This document shows, one piece after another, positions 10,639-22,114 of a stretch of 64,000 bases of DNA. The stretch is from Rusavskia elegans (taxonomy: Eukaryota > Ascomycota > Lecanoromycetes > Teloschistales > Teloschistaceae). The notes below the pieces were generated by a model. That model did no database searches and had not been told where the DNA came from. It worked only from the letters and a program-made list of their open reading frames with translations. The position numbers were made by a program, and so were the translations under genes. How positions within the stretch are numbered: the stretch's first letter is position 1; each line of letters opens with the position of its first letter. The stretch covers positions 124,001 through 188,000 of the forward strand of contig SAUG01000053.1 in NCBI GenBank assembly GCA_011316305.1, read 5' to 3'.

Positions 10639-12192
10639 GATCAGTTGGGCGCAGGTTCAGTGAGTTATGGGGACATTCGTAGGCTCTCTTAGAGGTAACT
10701 GGAAGTTGAAGTCGAAGTGCACAGGCGACCCGCAAAATTTTGGGTTTAGAAGAAAGCGAGATTGAACCGCATGATATCAAGAGCAGGCGGTCCTTGACGG
10801 CATCCGTGTACGAGCTCCTGAATGTTTCAAACCCTGTACTCATGGGATGGGGGCCACAAGCTATTCATTCCCAATGACTCGTTCCCAATGACTCGTTCTC
10901 CAGCGCAGACTCGGGAAAAACTTCTGATCAGGTGCTACAACGTCTTGGGATCGACATGCCTCATACACCCCTCTGGCCCAATTTGTGTTTCGGAAGGGAT
11001 ACAGATAGTTTGACGCTAGCTCACACCCTGACTGCCACACTCGCAACCCCATAATCCTAGTCAAGACAACCCACGCTGGCACATGAGGCTTTTCCATGCC
11101 GCTGACGATCGCTCTCGTGAAGTGCAATGAGACGCTGCGATTCCTCGAGAGTTTTAGCCTGATGCACTTCTCCGGTAGAAACACGTTTCATGGTCAAAAA
11201 TAGCTCGCTCACGTCAAGAAATCCACAGAAAGAAGCAGCGAGCTTCAAGCCTCGCTATCTGAGGTGGCCCGTTTTTAGCAAGGATCTGACTTCGGCAAGT
11301 TGCTTCTCAGGGACTTCACAGCATGACAAGGGTCAAAAAGCCTCTGGAGTATTACCCGAGCCATCGACGATTCCCTTACGATCGGTTCAAGGAGTCCAGA
11401 TCGACAGAATCATAAAGCCCTGGTTATCCCTGTCAATAGCACCCAAAAACTCCATGGCTACCTTGCAGGGATTCGTATGCAAGACACTGGACCACGTCTC
11501 CTGCGGCGGATGACCACCAGGGTCTCGATCTGGCTAAGGCTGCTACTTGGACAAAAATTGCCCTACTTGCCGGCAATGGATCAACCACAGTATTGTTTTG
11601 GCCAGGCGCCTCATGCTCAAAGTTCTAGATCCAGTGTACTCGATGAAGTCTCTCCTAAATCAATCTTCATATTGCTCAGCTGCAAGGACTACTTCTCTAC
11701 CATCTGGCGCGAGGGTCACAGACATTTCAATCGCCGTCACGCCTCAGCAAAGTTCTAAGTCTCGGCTTGTGGGATAATCCCTGGCAGAAAAAAGCCTTCC
11801 GTAGTACACGAGGAACATGGGTCTCGAGTGTTGCCCATGTCAGCAAGCCTTAAGGAGACAGCAATACTTCCGAAACTGCTACACAGATACAATCTTCGAG
11901 AGCTACCAGGCCATCGAGTCAGTGTGGTCCCGTCCAAAGTAGGAATAAGCGAAACGATTGTCATGTATGAACACAAAGCATTCATTTCCGAGGGCGCTGC
12001 AGTACCACCGCTGGCCTTACGTCGACACGAAAGTCCTTGCAGGCTGATGGACCTCAGGCCTATAAAGCGAGGTGCTCTCCTTGCACGTAGCATCAAAGCA
12101 GTACCGGGATCGCAGCCTATCGACAACTTTGACAAACAGACAGAAATCTTCTTCACAGCCCACATACTCAAAGCACTTTTGTACAGACTCCA
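10639..12192. other. Gene-poor region between family members B and C
   Basis: No closed gene model. Contains copy X of a decayed duplication (11176-11405). ORFs of up to 138 codons overlap on both strands without recognisable motifs. Confidence 0.4.
11176..11405. repeat. Decayed segmental duplication, copy X
   Basis: Aligns with 13686-13930 in the same orientation: TAGAAACACGTTTCATG against TAGAAACCCGTTTCATG, CTCACGTCAAGA in both, AGCGAGCTTCAAGCCTC against AGCGAGCCTCAAGCCTC, GACAAGGGTC against GACAAGGGGTC, TTCAAGGAGTC in both. The minus strand reads MKRVSTGEV here and MKRVSTGDV in copy Y, so the segment may derive from a gene fragment. Confidence 0.65.
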
Positions 12193-13095
12193 ATGGAATC
12201 AGCATCGCCAACGGATTCTCCAAGGGGAATACCCTTGACAAGTGAGTTACCGAACGCTGTAATATCAAGCAACATGACTTCTGATTCATTACTATTATCA
12301 CAGAGGATCAACAGAACTCTCTCGTCCAATTAGTGTCGTCATGCATCGATGCTCTCGCTCATGAATCTCGACGCGATGCTGTCGAGCATGAGTACGAAAA
12401 CTGGGCGCAGGCTGTTATTTATGCCAAAGGACAGCTACCACCACGTGAACCCAGGACATTTCAACCAAACACCGATATTCTTAACCATGCGATCGAACCG
12501 TACGACTTGTCTTCTGTGCCCGAAGAGTATGGCCATATTGCAGAGGAATACAACCAAGTAAGCTGCAACGGGACCCGGTAGTGACTTGCCTACCGCTAAC
12601 CCGATACAAAAACCTCAGGCCTGCACTCACCTCTTCCACGGCGAGTTCCCCAAGTGCTACGAAATCTGTGATGAACTTCAAGACCCGTATTGGACGTATA
12701 CTGAAGGTCCTCATCCTGATTCCCGCGAAATATGGGCGCCGGATGACTCTCAGTGGATTCCCATCATGTTTTGGAAGACCAGCTTACTCCGAATCCTTGT
12801 CCTGCCAATCCTTGAACATGGGGAAAACCAGGAAGTTTTCAATACGCAGATCGAAGCTTTCTTCCGCACGCAAGCTTTGACAAAGACCCACTTCCGAAGG
12901 ATCCCCAACCCTATTGTACTCATGCGGCTGCTGATCGATGAGAAAGCGAGAGCACGTCTCATGTATCGAGGAATGACAGAGAAGGATTTGGGCGAAGCCG
13001 GCATCGTGCATTCGGACACAGAACTTCATTCTATCCGATTTTGGTACTGGTATCGACCGTACCCCTTAGTTTACAGTGCCCCAGCAGCTGAATGA
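12193..13095 (+). CDS. Family member C: three-exon protein, unknown local family
   Basis: Exons 12193..12241, 12304..12557 and 12619..13095; introns of 62 and 61 bp; 259 residues in a closed frame. The first exon encodes MESASPTDSPRGIPLT. Exon 2 ends IEPYDLSSVPEEYGHIAEEY-NQ at the phase-0 intron, and exon 3 opens ACTHLFHGEFPKCYEICDE. Member D has IRPYDL, EEYDQ and YNE at the equivalent exon end, then a KCES segment. Both then have a hydrophobic stretch (IMFWKTSLLRILVLPILEHG here; HCWKLGIMRTMILPFKHSG in D) and a similar C-terminus (ELHSIRFWYW against ELYGIRYQRL). No known domain is recognised. The hydrophobic stretch could be a buried helix rather than a membrane anchor. Confidence 0.7.
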
Positions 13096-14207
13096 ACCAT
13101 GCCATGCGGTTCGTGATGTGAGCCCGATCTCCACACTCACTAGGCGATATGAGCCTCGTTGATTTGGGTACTCTGCTGGCGACGGGAATATTTTCTTTAA
13201 TTCATTGTGGGAAAACCTGTCAGGAAAGACAATGTACCATTGTTGCTGGGTTATCGTTGTTACTGGGAGAATCATTGATCCATAGTATAGGCTGGGAAGC
13301 GCCAGCCCTCTGGCGAAGACATTATTTAGGACCCAATACATCAGATGAATTGCCGTTCTCTTTCTCATTCGGATGTGACCCAAACAAGCAAGATCTCAAA
13401 TTTTGGGTGAGTAAACATGATTGTCCGAAAGGCTTAAGGTGAATACGATTCACGTACCAGGCAGTATGACAGCAGTGCTAGCTTTCTGAGGTCACGGAGG
13501 CGATTCTCATAAGTGTCACATACGTCCTCCTAGTCTACTTGACGAACAGAAAGATGACAGATCGCGCCACAGACGAAATCCTGAGCGCTGGCAGTGGTCG
13601 AAAATGGCCGCTGATGGTCTCTCCCGTGATCTACAACGAGATTTCGCGTTGCCTTGGGAATCCTTAACGAGTCGCACATCACCAGTAGAAACCCGTTTCA
13701 TGAGGGGAACTCACGTCAAGACTTCCACGGAAAGACGTAGCGAGCCTCAAGCCTCATCGTCAGAGGTGTCACATCTGTTGCAAGGATGTTGCTTCAGCAA
13801 TCCACTCCTCAGTAGTCTCCGCCGCACGACAAGGGGTCGAAACATCTCTGACGTATGCTCGGACCTCTGCCACGCCCATCTTGTCACCGAAGATTCTCAG
13901 ATCATTGTTTCAAGGAGTCGAAGTTGACGTCGAAGGCTTTCATCCGCCGAGCATACGTGAGTGCATGACGTGGCTGGTCACTTCTCATATCAACAACGAC
14001 GCATAAAAGCCGCCCATTCCTTGATCTGGAATTGCTTTACACTCCATATCTTCTGATGTTTTTGGACCACTGCCATATTCAAAAATCAACCTCAAGCTGT
14101 GTGAGATAACTCCCAGGCTAGAAAGGTGGCCATACGATATCCAGACTACCAGCAAGAGCACCTCTTTCCAATACGCATCGTAGCAGCTGCTTTGGCCTCA
14201 AGCTGTG
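13096..14207. other. Intergenic region between family members C and D
   Basis: Contains copy Y of the decayed duplication and no supported gene. Confidence 0.45.
13686..13930. repeat. Decayed segmental duplication, copy Y
   Basis: Partner of 11176-11405, 2.5 kb away and in the same orientation. Copy X lies upstream of member C and copy Y upstream of member D, so relic and gene were probably duplicated as one block. Confidence 0.65.
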
Positions 14208-15182
14208 ATGGAGCACGAACAGTATGTCATCAATCCTTTCCCGTCGCCTGTTGGATCTGTCAAAGACCCAACGCTCATTGCACCTACACTAGGACTTCTC
14301 CAACGCAGGCTACGACGCAGGACACTGCTAGCCATGAGGAGCCACAGCGGCAAGTTGGGTACCAGTTCCCTTGGGGTGAAGATGAGGACGGGGACGCTGC
14401 GCACCGGGCCCTCCTCCATTTACAGTCGGGTGTGGAAGATCCTGCAGAAAACCCATCATCAGGTTTCGAAACGTTGAAGCGTGATCTCCTGAAAGCGATA
14501 CGGCCATATGACCTGGACCGAATTAGTAATTGGGAGGAATATGATCAAGCTAAAGTTTACAACGAGGTCAGTCTTCACCACTCTACCTGTCACTCATCCT
14601 CAGTGTTCTAAGTCCATTGAAGTCATGCTGACCTAATTACTTGAGTAGATGTATGAGGACTTGATTTCGCGAAAGTATCGCGCCTGCCTTACGAAATGCG
14701 AATCTTCGTACAACAGCTACTTCCAGCGCGATAAAAACAATGTCAAAGACTGGCTGCAGCCCAATTTTCCCCTTTTGGAAGCAGTCCACTGCTGGAAGCT
14801 TGGTATCATGCGAACGATGATCCTGCCCTTCAAACATTCGGGACGCAACAGTGCCGTAGCAGGTGGACCCATCGTCTTCGCGACGATGTCGGAACCAGTC
14901 CTGGCGCATATCTACGGCGAAGATGTCCCTAAATCGTTCAAAGGAAGCACTATTCGCAGTGATCTTATCGAAGCGGAGCGTCAACGGATTGTTCGTCGCT
15001 TCAGACAACAGAAAATGGGGAAAGTGGAAGAAAAGGAAGACCTAATTAGGAACGGCAAGAGGGAAGAGACCAAGGAGGATGCTGAAGTAGTGGAGAAGAC
15101 CGGCGGCTTCTTGCCAGTCAACGACGAGCTATACGGCATTCGCTACCAACGTTTGTTTCCGGGGTCTCACTACACAGCGTGA
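14208..15182 (+). CDS. Family member D: three-exon protein, unknown local family
   Basis: Exons 14208..14221, 14293..14566 and 14649..15182; introns of 71 and 82 bp; 273 residues. The tiny first exon encodes MEHE plus two bases of Gln; with it the frame continues QTSPTQATTQ. Exon 2 ends with IRPYDLDRISNWEEYDQ and then VYNE. Exon 3 starts MYEDLISRKYRACLTKC, then YNSYFQRDKN, the hydrophobic stretch HCWKLGIMRTMILPFK, a long Lys/Glu-rich helix (about 195-245) and ELYGIRYQRLFPG. Matching blocks in member C and the YE-LI-KYR and RDKN motifs shared with member A tie the four genes together. No enzyme motif, signal peptide or nuclear signal stands out. Function is unknown. Confidence 0.7.
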
Positions 15183-17949
15183 ACACATTCACTACTTGTC
15201 GTTCCTTACCATTGGTCATGTCGCTTGCATGAGGGAAACCAGGGACCACTTGGCAGGAGGGTTATTATTTCAGGATATTAGGTATCGAATCTGAAGGGAA
15301 CTTATTATTTTCAAAGATTAGGAATTACTTGATCAAAATTTCTCCGTCTTTAAGACTCAATGTCGCAGTACTTGCTGGGCCCCTTCTCATTGTTTCGGGT
15401 GCGGCACTTTTGCAAAGCGCTGATTGAAGACTTTGCATTGAGCCACTTACAGCGGCGAATACAGCGTTAAGGTATCGAGTATCAGATAGGTTGCGCTCCA
15501 CATGCGAGTCAAGGACATGGTTTCTGCACTCGGAGAGACAGTGTACTTGGGGTTTTCGCAAACGTAGTTCTAGTGACCATCTGACCAGCGTATGATCCAT
15601 GGCATTTGCATTGGAACCATTCGCTTGATCGCTCAAACTTCAAAATCGTAAAGTTCAAATTTTCTCCAACAGAGGGCTCCTACCGTGCTTTGGCGGCTCC
15701 TGGTCGACGAAGAGTCAAGCTTGAACTACTCCTTAACGACATGAATGAGGATCAACCCCACAGCCGCGGATTTCCTGATATCAGGCCACCATTTGCTGAA
15801 GACCCGAAGCTGGTATCGGCGCTGGCCGATGAGCAGCTGTATGTTGTACAACAGGACATCATGAGCCACCCTTCCATAGCGTTGATGCGTACCATGGCAG
15901 GCCGAGTGAACCGACAACGAACGGCTTGACGATGCTCCAATGTCGGAGAGAAGGGGTAAGGTAAAACACCATGCCACTTCGCACAAATCTGGACATAGGG
16001 TTGATTAGGGAGGAGCTGGGAAGTATCTTGGATACAGTATCATGGGTACTCTCATAGAATACTACTGTTGTCCTGTAGAATAGGACGTGCCGGTCTACCA
16101 GTCTACCATGCCGAGTGACTTGAGAGTATTTCGTTTCCGGGCTAACGGATGACATGTTGCTATCACGTGTATGATTAGACCATGATGAGTCAACTTATAG
16201 CGTACTGTGACTGGGGAAAGAAAGAATAAACAATGCATTCTCACCATTCAGTTGCATTATCTAAGTTGAAACAGGTACCGTAGCTTTGAGACGAGATAAC
16301 AGAACTTGACATCAGTCGCAGCGACCACGGCATTAGTCTGTATAGCTCGAGAAACGCTGTCGAGTGGCTACGTCGGCGGAAGATAATAATTAGGCAATGG
16401 AAGTATCTAATGGACCCACAAACATACAGAAAGCGCAACCCATGGAACGATATAGCTCGGGTCATCAGCAGCACGAGGCTAGGATGCTGTGCGAAACTCG
16501 AGACGATCCAGCAAGACGCTTGTAGAAATCCATCGAAGGTGATATACAGCGAGGACGACGAGTAGAAATGAGTTAAAAAAGAGTTTGTACTTCGACAAAT
16601 CGGCGTCCATATCATCAGAGTTAATGTCCTTGAGAAGCATACCCCTGGACTCCGTAAGACCGTATCAAAGTAGTAAAGTAGACGTGGATAAGCTGTTTCA
16701 AACTGAACAACTTGTTGAGGTACATTACATACTCTTTACTAAGTTGTGGACCTGCCCAGAGTCTCGCAACTCACGGGAAGAGAGAAAGTTGTATTCCGAT
16801 TCGCAGCACCCCCGGCCACAGCCATTAGCATAGGCTATGTGACGAGGTCAGTCCCCATGGGCAATTCCCAGTGCCTGCTTTGTTGATTCTTCGATAGCTA
16901 TCGTTCCGTGTTCCCATCTCCAGGCTATTTGCTGTCTTTTGCGTCTCGATCGTGCTGGATGTCAACACACTTCTGAGCTTCTGACTGACTCCTATAGATG
17001 CCCATGGATTTTAGGCTGGAAGTGACGATAAACAACACTTGTTGACGGTACGGATGGAATGATTACACCCGCTGTTACTTCCGCGATACTGCACATCCAA
17101 ACGTCAGCAGGATACATCAGCTAAAGATAGGGACTGCTTACTTGACAATGGACAAAGGAATAAAGTACCAATTATTGTATTAAGGATTATCCCTGGACTT
17201 AAGCGATATAGCAAGGACAGAATACTACATATGCCGGCCCTACAGGTAATATCAGTAAAGTACATTGAATGGGCTGTCGGAGATTCTTATATTCTCTACG
17301 CCTCATTCAGCTATCGTAGCTTTCACTGGAATAGGATGACTATACTCCGTATCAACCTTGTTTTTCGTCCAGATGATTGGAGCGCTTGATCGACTGCATA
17401 CACATCGGAATGCAAAATGCACAGACTTTCCAACTCTATACATTGTCTGCCTAGTTACTGCCTCATAACAGCGGCTCCAGGAACTTCTGCCTTGGATCGC
17501 AATTGAAGGGCCGGAACGGGAACCTCTCCACACCCTCATACACGAGTAGCGTTCGATGTTCGAAGCTGGCAAGTACGTCCCCCGCTCTTCTTTCACAAAC
17601 AGGAGGTAGCCGTTGTGTGTGCTATGGACGGAAATTGGCATACAATGCTTTGCCGCTATCAACGGGGCTAAACGTCAGTGTGTGGTAGCAGCTGACGTAT
17701 TCCATCGGCTCCGACTTCAGCTGAGTGGGTGATGGATGGTGCAACAGATTTCATGGTTATAGTGTATACGTCGCTTTTTGGCTTTCGCCAGGTTCTAACA
17801 GGGCGCAGCTTCCTAGCGGACCGCCTCGTAAGGACATGTTCGAGTATTCAAGAATATTCCAGTATGCTGTCTATCACGACTCTCATACTCTCTATCAACC
17901 TCAATCTGCAGGTAGCACGGTGTGGATGTATTTACGACGGTTGCAGAAA
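15183..17949. other. 2.8-kb gene-poor region
   Basis: Only short overlapping ORFs on both strands. A 91-codon minus-strand ORF ending at 15325 and a plus-strand ORF at 15606-15929 have no recognisable motifs. No repeat or transposase signature was seen by eye. Confidence 0.4.
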
Positions 17950-19640
17950 CAGTGTTCATTCCATGTCTTTTCGTTCTTTGTGTCAATTCAAAGGGTGCTT
18001 TTTGGTCCGGCTTCGTTTTGTCACAAGCTTTTCCACTATGGAAAATTCCAGGACCTCGCTGGGCGGCCTTTTCAAGGCTCTGATTGAGCAAAGTGCTTGC
18101 GTCTGGCGAGTCGGCAGAGAAGCTCCTCGAAGTGAATCAGCAATATGGTAAGACTAGTGGCCGATGTTTTAACAAAAATTGTTGACCGTATCTGAAGGCC
18201 CCCTGGCACGCATAGGACCAATGCATCTCATCACTAGTGATCCGGCTGTCACGTACAGGATCATACCCACCGGGTCTCGCTACAAGCGAGCGGATTGATT
18301 CGATACTCTGAGAATCGACCCCCACGTGAGGAATATTGTGTCGGAAGCAGACCCAACGAAGCACAACCGTCTGCGCTACATCATGTCTGCGCGGGTAAGA
18401 AACGCCTAAGGGGCTGTGCTAATCTGATATTGACCGTTTGACTAATACGCGGGCAAAGATATCCAGGATGTACAACCAGCAGTCCACAGTATTATCGTTA
18501 CCTGGATCCAACGCCCCGAGAAGCAGTGATCCTCAATACCAGGACAAGCTCGTAATTGCGATATTGGTAAAAGGATCCAATTCCTCGCCGTGGACGTTAC
18601 GACAGAGCTCTGCCTTGGCGAACGGTTCCGGTATATTAAGGAGGATGGAGATCAGCATAGTTTCCTAGAAACAGTCAAGAACGCTATTCCTGTCAGCTTA
18701 CAGCTGTTATTGTTCCCAGCGCTCACTAAGAAGATCTGACATTTGACCAAGCTCGCCCCACTCCGCCGCCTGTTGGTCACTTCTGCCGACGACAAAGGTG
18801 GTATCGGAATAGTCATAAGCGTATATTTCGCCCCTAAAGCCATCCCGTCTTTCAGTCACTGACAGGTTGCAGGTCATCAAAAAGGTTATCAACAAACGAG
18901 ACAGATCAGAAACGGCCCCTTGAGATAAGCTGGAATCATTCTTGGGCAGGGGTTTGACGAGGGAGCAAGCCGAGACCGAGCTTGTCGTATCCCTATGGGT
19001 CATGACTCGAGTGAGAAGCTTCGCAAGCCGCTGACGATTGTCTAGTGTGGCAGGCTCCGACACAATATCGACCGCTGTTCAAGCCACGCTTCTCTCAATA
19101 ATTACCAATCCTCAAGTCTACCGCGAGCTATAATAAAGCGAGATAGATTCTGCTGTCATTAAATGTAAAATGAGCGTCCCTATACAAGAAGGGGAGGCCC
19201 GCCAACTGCCCTATCTGCAAGCCTGCATTCAGGAGGGCCTTCGCATATATCCTCCACTGGCGCAACTTCGGGATCGTGTAGTACCACCAGGAAGGGATTA
19301 CATCTATGGCTACAGAATCCCTGGGGGGACATCGGTTGGTTTCAACTCTTGGGCCATACATCGTGACCTAATTTACGGAGATGACCCGGCTATCTTCTGA
19401 CCTGAGAGATGGCTGGACAATGAAGAGAGCAGGATCAAACAGATGAAACGGACTTGCGAGCTCGTCTTTGGGTACGGACCTACCAAGTTTTTGGGTTCGA
19501 ACATCGCAGGAATGATACTGAACAAGGCCATCTTCGAGGTACTTATCCTTCGAAAATGCTTGTTAAGCAGACCTGCGGCTAATTGTAAGATTGTAGTTAC
19601 CGAGGATTTTCGAAGTTACCATTGCTAATCCATTGAGACC
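17950..19640 (+). pseudogene. Decayed cytochrome P450 (pisatin-demethylase-like), heme cysteine lost
   Basis: A P450 can be followed in order but never in one frame. It begins with a membrane anchor and KIPGPRWAAFSRL (about 18036-18080). RIGPMHLITSDPAV and DPTKHNRLRYIMSA follow, then ELCLGERFRYIKEDG, then the I-helix VAGSDTISTAVQATLLSII (about 19048-19105). After that come the ExxR region EARQLPYLQACIQEGLRIYP, PERWLD, and the heme region FGYGPTKFLG, where the axial Cys is Phe (codon 19488-19490). In-frame stops include TGA at 18081 and 18296 (each where Trp is expected), two TAA after NPQVYREL, and TGA before PERW. The order and the FGxGxxK-x-xG site point to the pisatin demethylase/benzoate hydroxylase group of fungal P450s. 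It cannot encode an active enzyme. Exact limits are approximate. Confidence 0.85.
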
Positions 19641-20404
19641 CTGGAAAAGTGTGCTGGGGGATATTTCTTCAAGAGAATTTCAATGTGTGTATGGCGCCTA
19701 GGAAAACATTACAGAGGCAATTTGGAGTGGAGAGGCTGGGCTAGGGCTAGGGCATTGAATGCCAGCACGTGACAGAACATTTAGCTCTCCGGCTCTACCA
19801 ATCTTACTGTTGCAAGTCAACGCATGGATTTCCCCCCTACTGCAAGTTCGGCTCTCGTCTATCTCATCCAGTAGGATGTCCTTCCCCAGTGAGACGCTTG
19901 CGTCTGCCTTGCGCCTGACAACGCGATGCATGCTTCTGGCGACGGACGTACAGCTCGATCGGCATGAACCAACTGCATTATCGGACGTGCCCTTCTCTTC
20001 GAGTGCCTTTTATCTTCCCATAGGATTCTCTCAGGTTGCGGCTCAGCTCATCAAGGGGTTTAAGCGACCCAAGCATGCTGGATCAATCTTAGGCTGTACC
20101 ATTTGCCAGCAAGTCCGGGGCTTAGAATCGTGAATACAGCCCCATCGTCCCGGCTTCCGGTACTGGGTGGCGGCTGAGATTATTTCACTGGCATTGCATG
20201 CATTTCCGACGCAGGGATCCGGCGCGTTTGTGGGCATCTGCCACCGTTAGTTGGCTTCCTGCCCGAGAAAGAAAGACTATCCCAGATCCTCTTTTCTTCG
20301 GCGTACGGACGATCAAGTCAACGACATTTTCAGACATTCCTCCCACAGTGTGTGCTTGTTAAACTACGCTCCGATCTTCCTCTGGGGGAAGACAAGAGCA
20401 TAAA
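19641..20404. other. Intergenic region between two P450 loci
   Basis: No supported feature. ORFs of up to 124 codons overlap in opposite strands with no motif. Confidence 0.4.
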
Positions 20405-22114
20405 ATGAAGGAGGCGATCTGGATCTCTTTGGCTATTGTTGCTGCTTCATACTGGTTATTCGACCGTTTTCTGGCTGTGAAGCAAGATCCACAGGAACCG
20501 CCCCTTATACCATCAAAGATCCCACTGGTTGGCCATGTCATTGGCTTGGTGATGCGCAAGAACGATTACTATGTCGAGCTTAGGTAGCCCCCGCTGCCCA
20601 TAGAATAGGACCACTACCTGACCATGTCAATTAGGCAGAAACACTCTTTGCCGATCTATACACTTCCTATGCTCACTTCGAAGCTCTACGTTGTCAACTC
20701 GATCGATCTCATCTCATCAGTTCAGCGACTTCCTAAAATACTGGCCTTTCCTCCGATTGAAGCCAAGTTTGCAACGACCATCTGTGCTTCCAGCAAAGAA
20801 GCCAATGAAATCATAGCAAATAACCTGAATGGCGAAGAAGGAGACTGGGGCTATTCTCATGATCTCTACAAGTCCATGAACTCTGCCCTCGCCCCTGGAC
20901 CCGGACTCGACGGCATGAATCGTATAATGATCCAGAACATCGCACAGCCGCTCGATAAACTTAAATCACAAGATGGTCAAGCCGTGATCATGAAGCTTGG
21001 GAAGTGGAGCCGGCATGAAATCACTATGGCTACAACGAACTAGGTGTATGGGAAATGCAACCCTTTCAATGACCCGAAGGTTGAGAACGCTTTCTGGTAA
21101 GCCCGTGCCATCTTACCGCCTTTTCCTTACCCGCTTCGTCCACTTTGTCCGCTTGGACCTGAGAACTACTATAGGGAATTCGAGAACGGTTTGGTCATGA
21201 TCTTGATCGATCGAATGCCCTCCTTGACCGCCCGGAAAGCTTGTCGAGCGTGGGATCTGGTGGGCGAGGCCTTCCGACTCTACTTTGAAGCCAAGCATCA
21301 CGAGTACGGTTCCACTCTCGTCCAGAATCGTTACAACACTAGTATGCAGAACAAGGTCTCTGTCAAGGACATTGCTCGGTTTGAGGTTGGCAATACAATT
21401 GCCGTCCTCGTCAACACAGCACCTGCTGTCTTCTGGATGCTGTTCTATTTGTACTCCAACCCGACTGTTCTCCAGGATTGCAGGAACGAGATCGAATCGG
21501 TCATCTCGGACACGAAGGAAACAAACGGTACGAGAAGAACAGTCGACATTACCAGTGTCAAACAGGACTGCCCCATACTTACCTCATCATTTCAAGAGGT
21601 CCTCCGGCAGCGAACACTCGGTGCTCAAGTCCGGCAGGTCATGCAAGACACGATGCTGGATGGCAGATATCTTCTCAAGAAAGATGTGACGCTAATCATG
21701 CCCAGCCTGGTGATGCACACAGACCCTGCAGTTTGGGGCCCTGACGTTTCCGAGTTCAATCACAAACGCTTCATAAAGGGAAACAGAATCCAATCATCTC
21801 AAAAGCTGAATCCCAAAGCTCTCCGAGCTTTCGGAGGCGGCACAACGCTATGTCCTGGCCGTCACTTTGCAACGACAGAGATTTTAGCTACCGTTGTGAT
21901 GTTCATCCTGCGCTACCATCTTATCCCACTTGATAATAGGTGGATACCACCGAAGACGGAGAAGACGAACATCGCTGCGGTAGTCATGGAGCCTGATACT
22001 GACATAACAGTCAAAGTCGTGCCTCGAGAATCCGGCACGGATTGCGAGTGGGATTTCAAACTTCCTGACTCCAACATGGTCTTCGGCGTCGCAGCAGAAG
22101 ACAGACATGACTGA
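20405..22114 (+). pseudogene. Cytochrome P450 (class IV, CYP7/CYP8-like fungal type) with one premature TAG
   Basis: Exons 20405..20583, 20635..21096 and 21175..22114 (introns 51 and 78 bp) give a 526-codon frame, complete except for one stop: TAG at 21041-21043, inside ATTN-stop-VYGKCNPFNDP where related P450s have an ordinary residue. A CAG-to-TAG change would explain it. Everything else looks intact: N-terminal membrane anchor (IWISLAIVAASYWLFDRFLA), PPLIPSKIPLVGH, I-helix region (NTIAVLVNTAPAVFWMLFYL), ExxR (EVLRQR), RFIKG, and the heme site AFGGGTTLCPGRHFATTEIL with its Cys. The likely role was NADPH-dependent oxidation of a sterol or secondary metabolite at the ER. It may be a recent pseudogene, a strain-specific null or a sequencing error. 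No biosynthetic partner genes lie nearby. Confidence 0.85.

Noticed and set aside
15325..15600. 91-codon minus-strand ORF as another member of the A-D family
   Set aside because: None of the shared motifs (KYR, RDKN, PYDL, W-rich helix) can be found in it.
18081..18298. Stop codon readthrough (TGA as Trp) in the P450 at 17950
   Set aside because: TAA stops and the loss of the heme Cys also occur, so the locus is a pseudogene rather than recoded.
17950..21043. Repeat-induced point mutation as the cause of the P450 stops
   Set aside because: Some changes fit (CAG to TAG), but the Trp-to-TGA changes are not in the canonical CpA context, and no second copy was found in the window. Not claimed.
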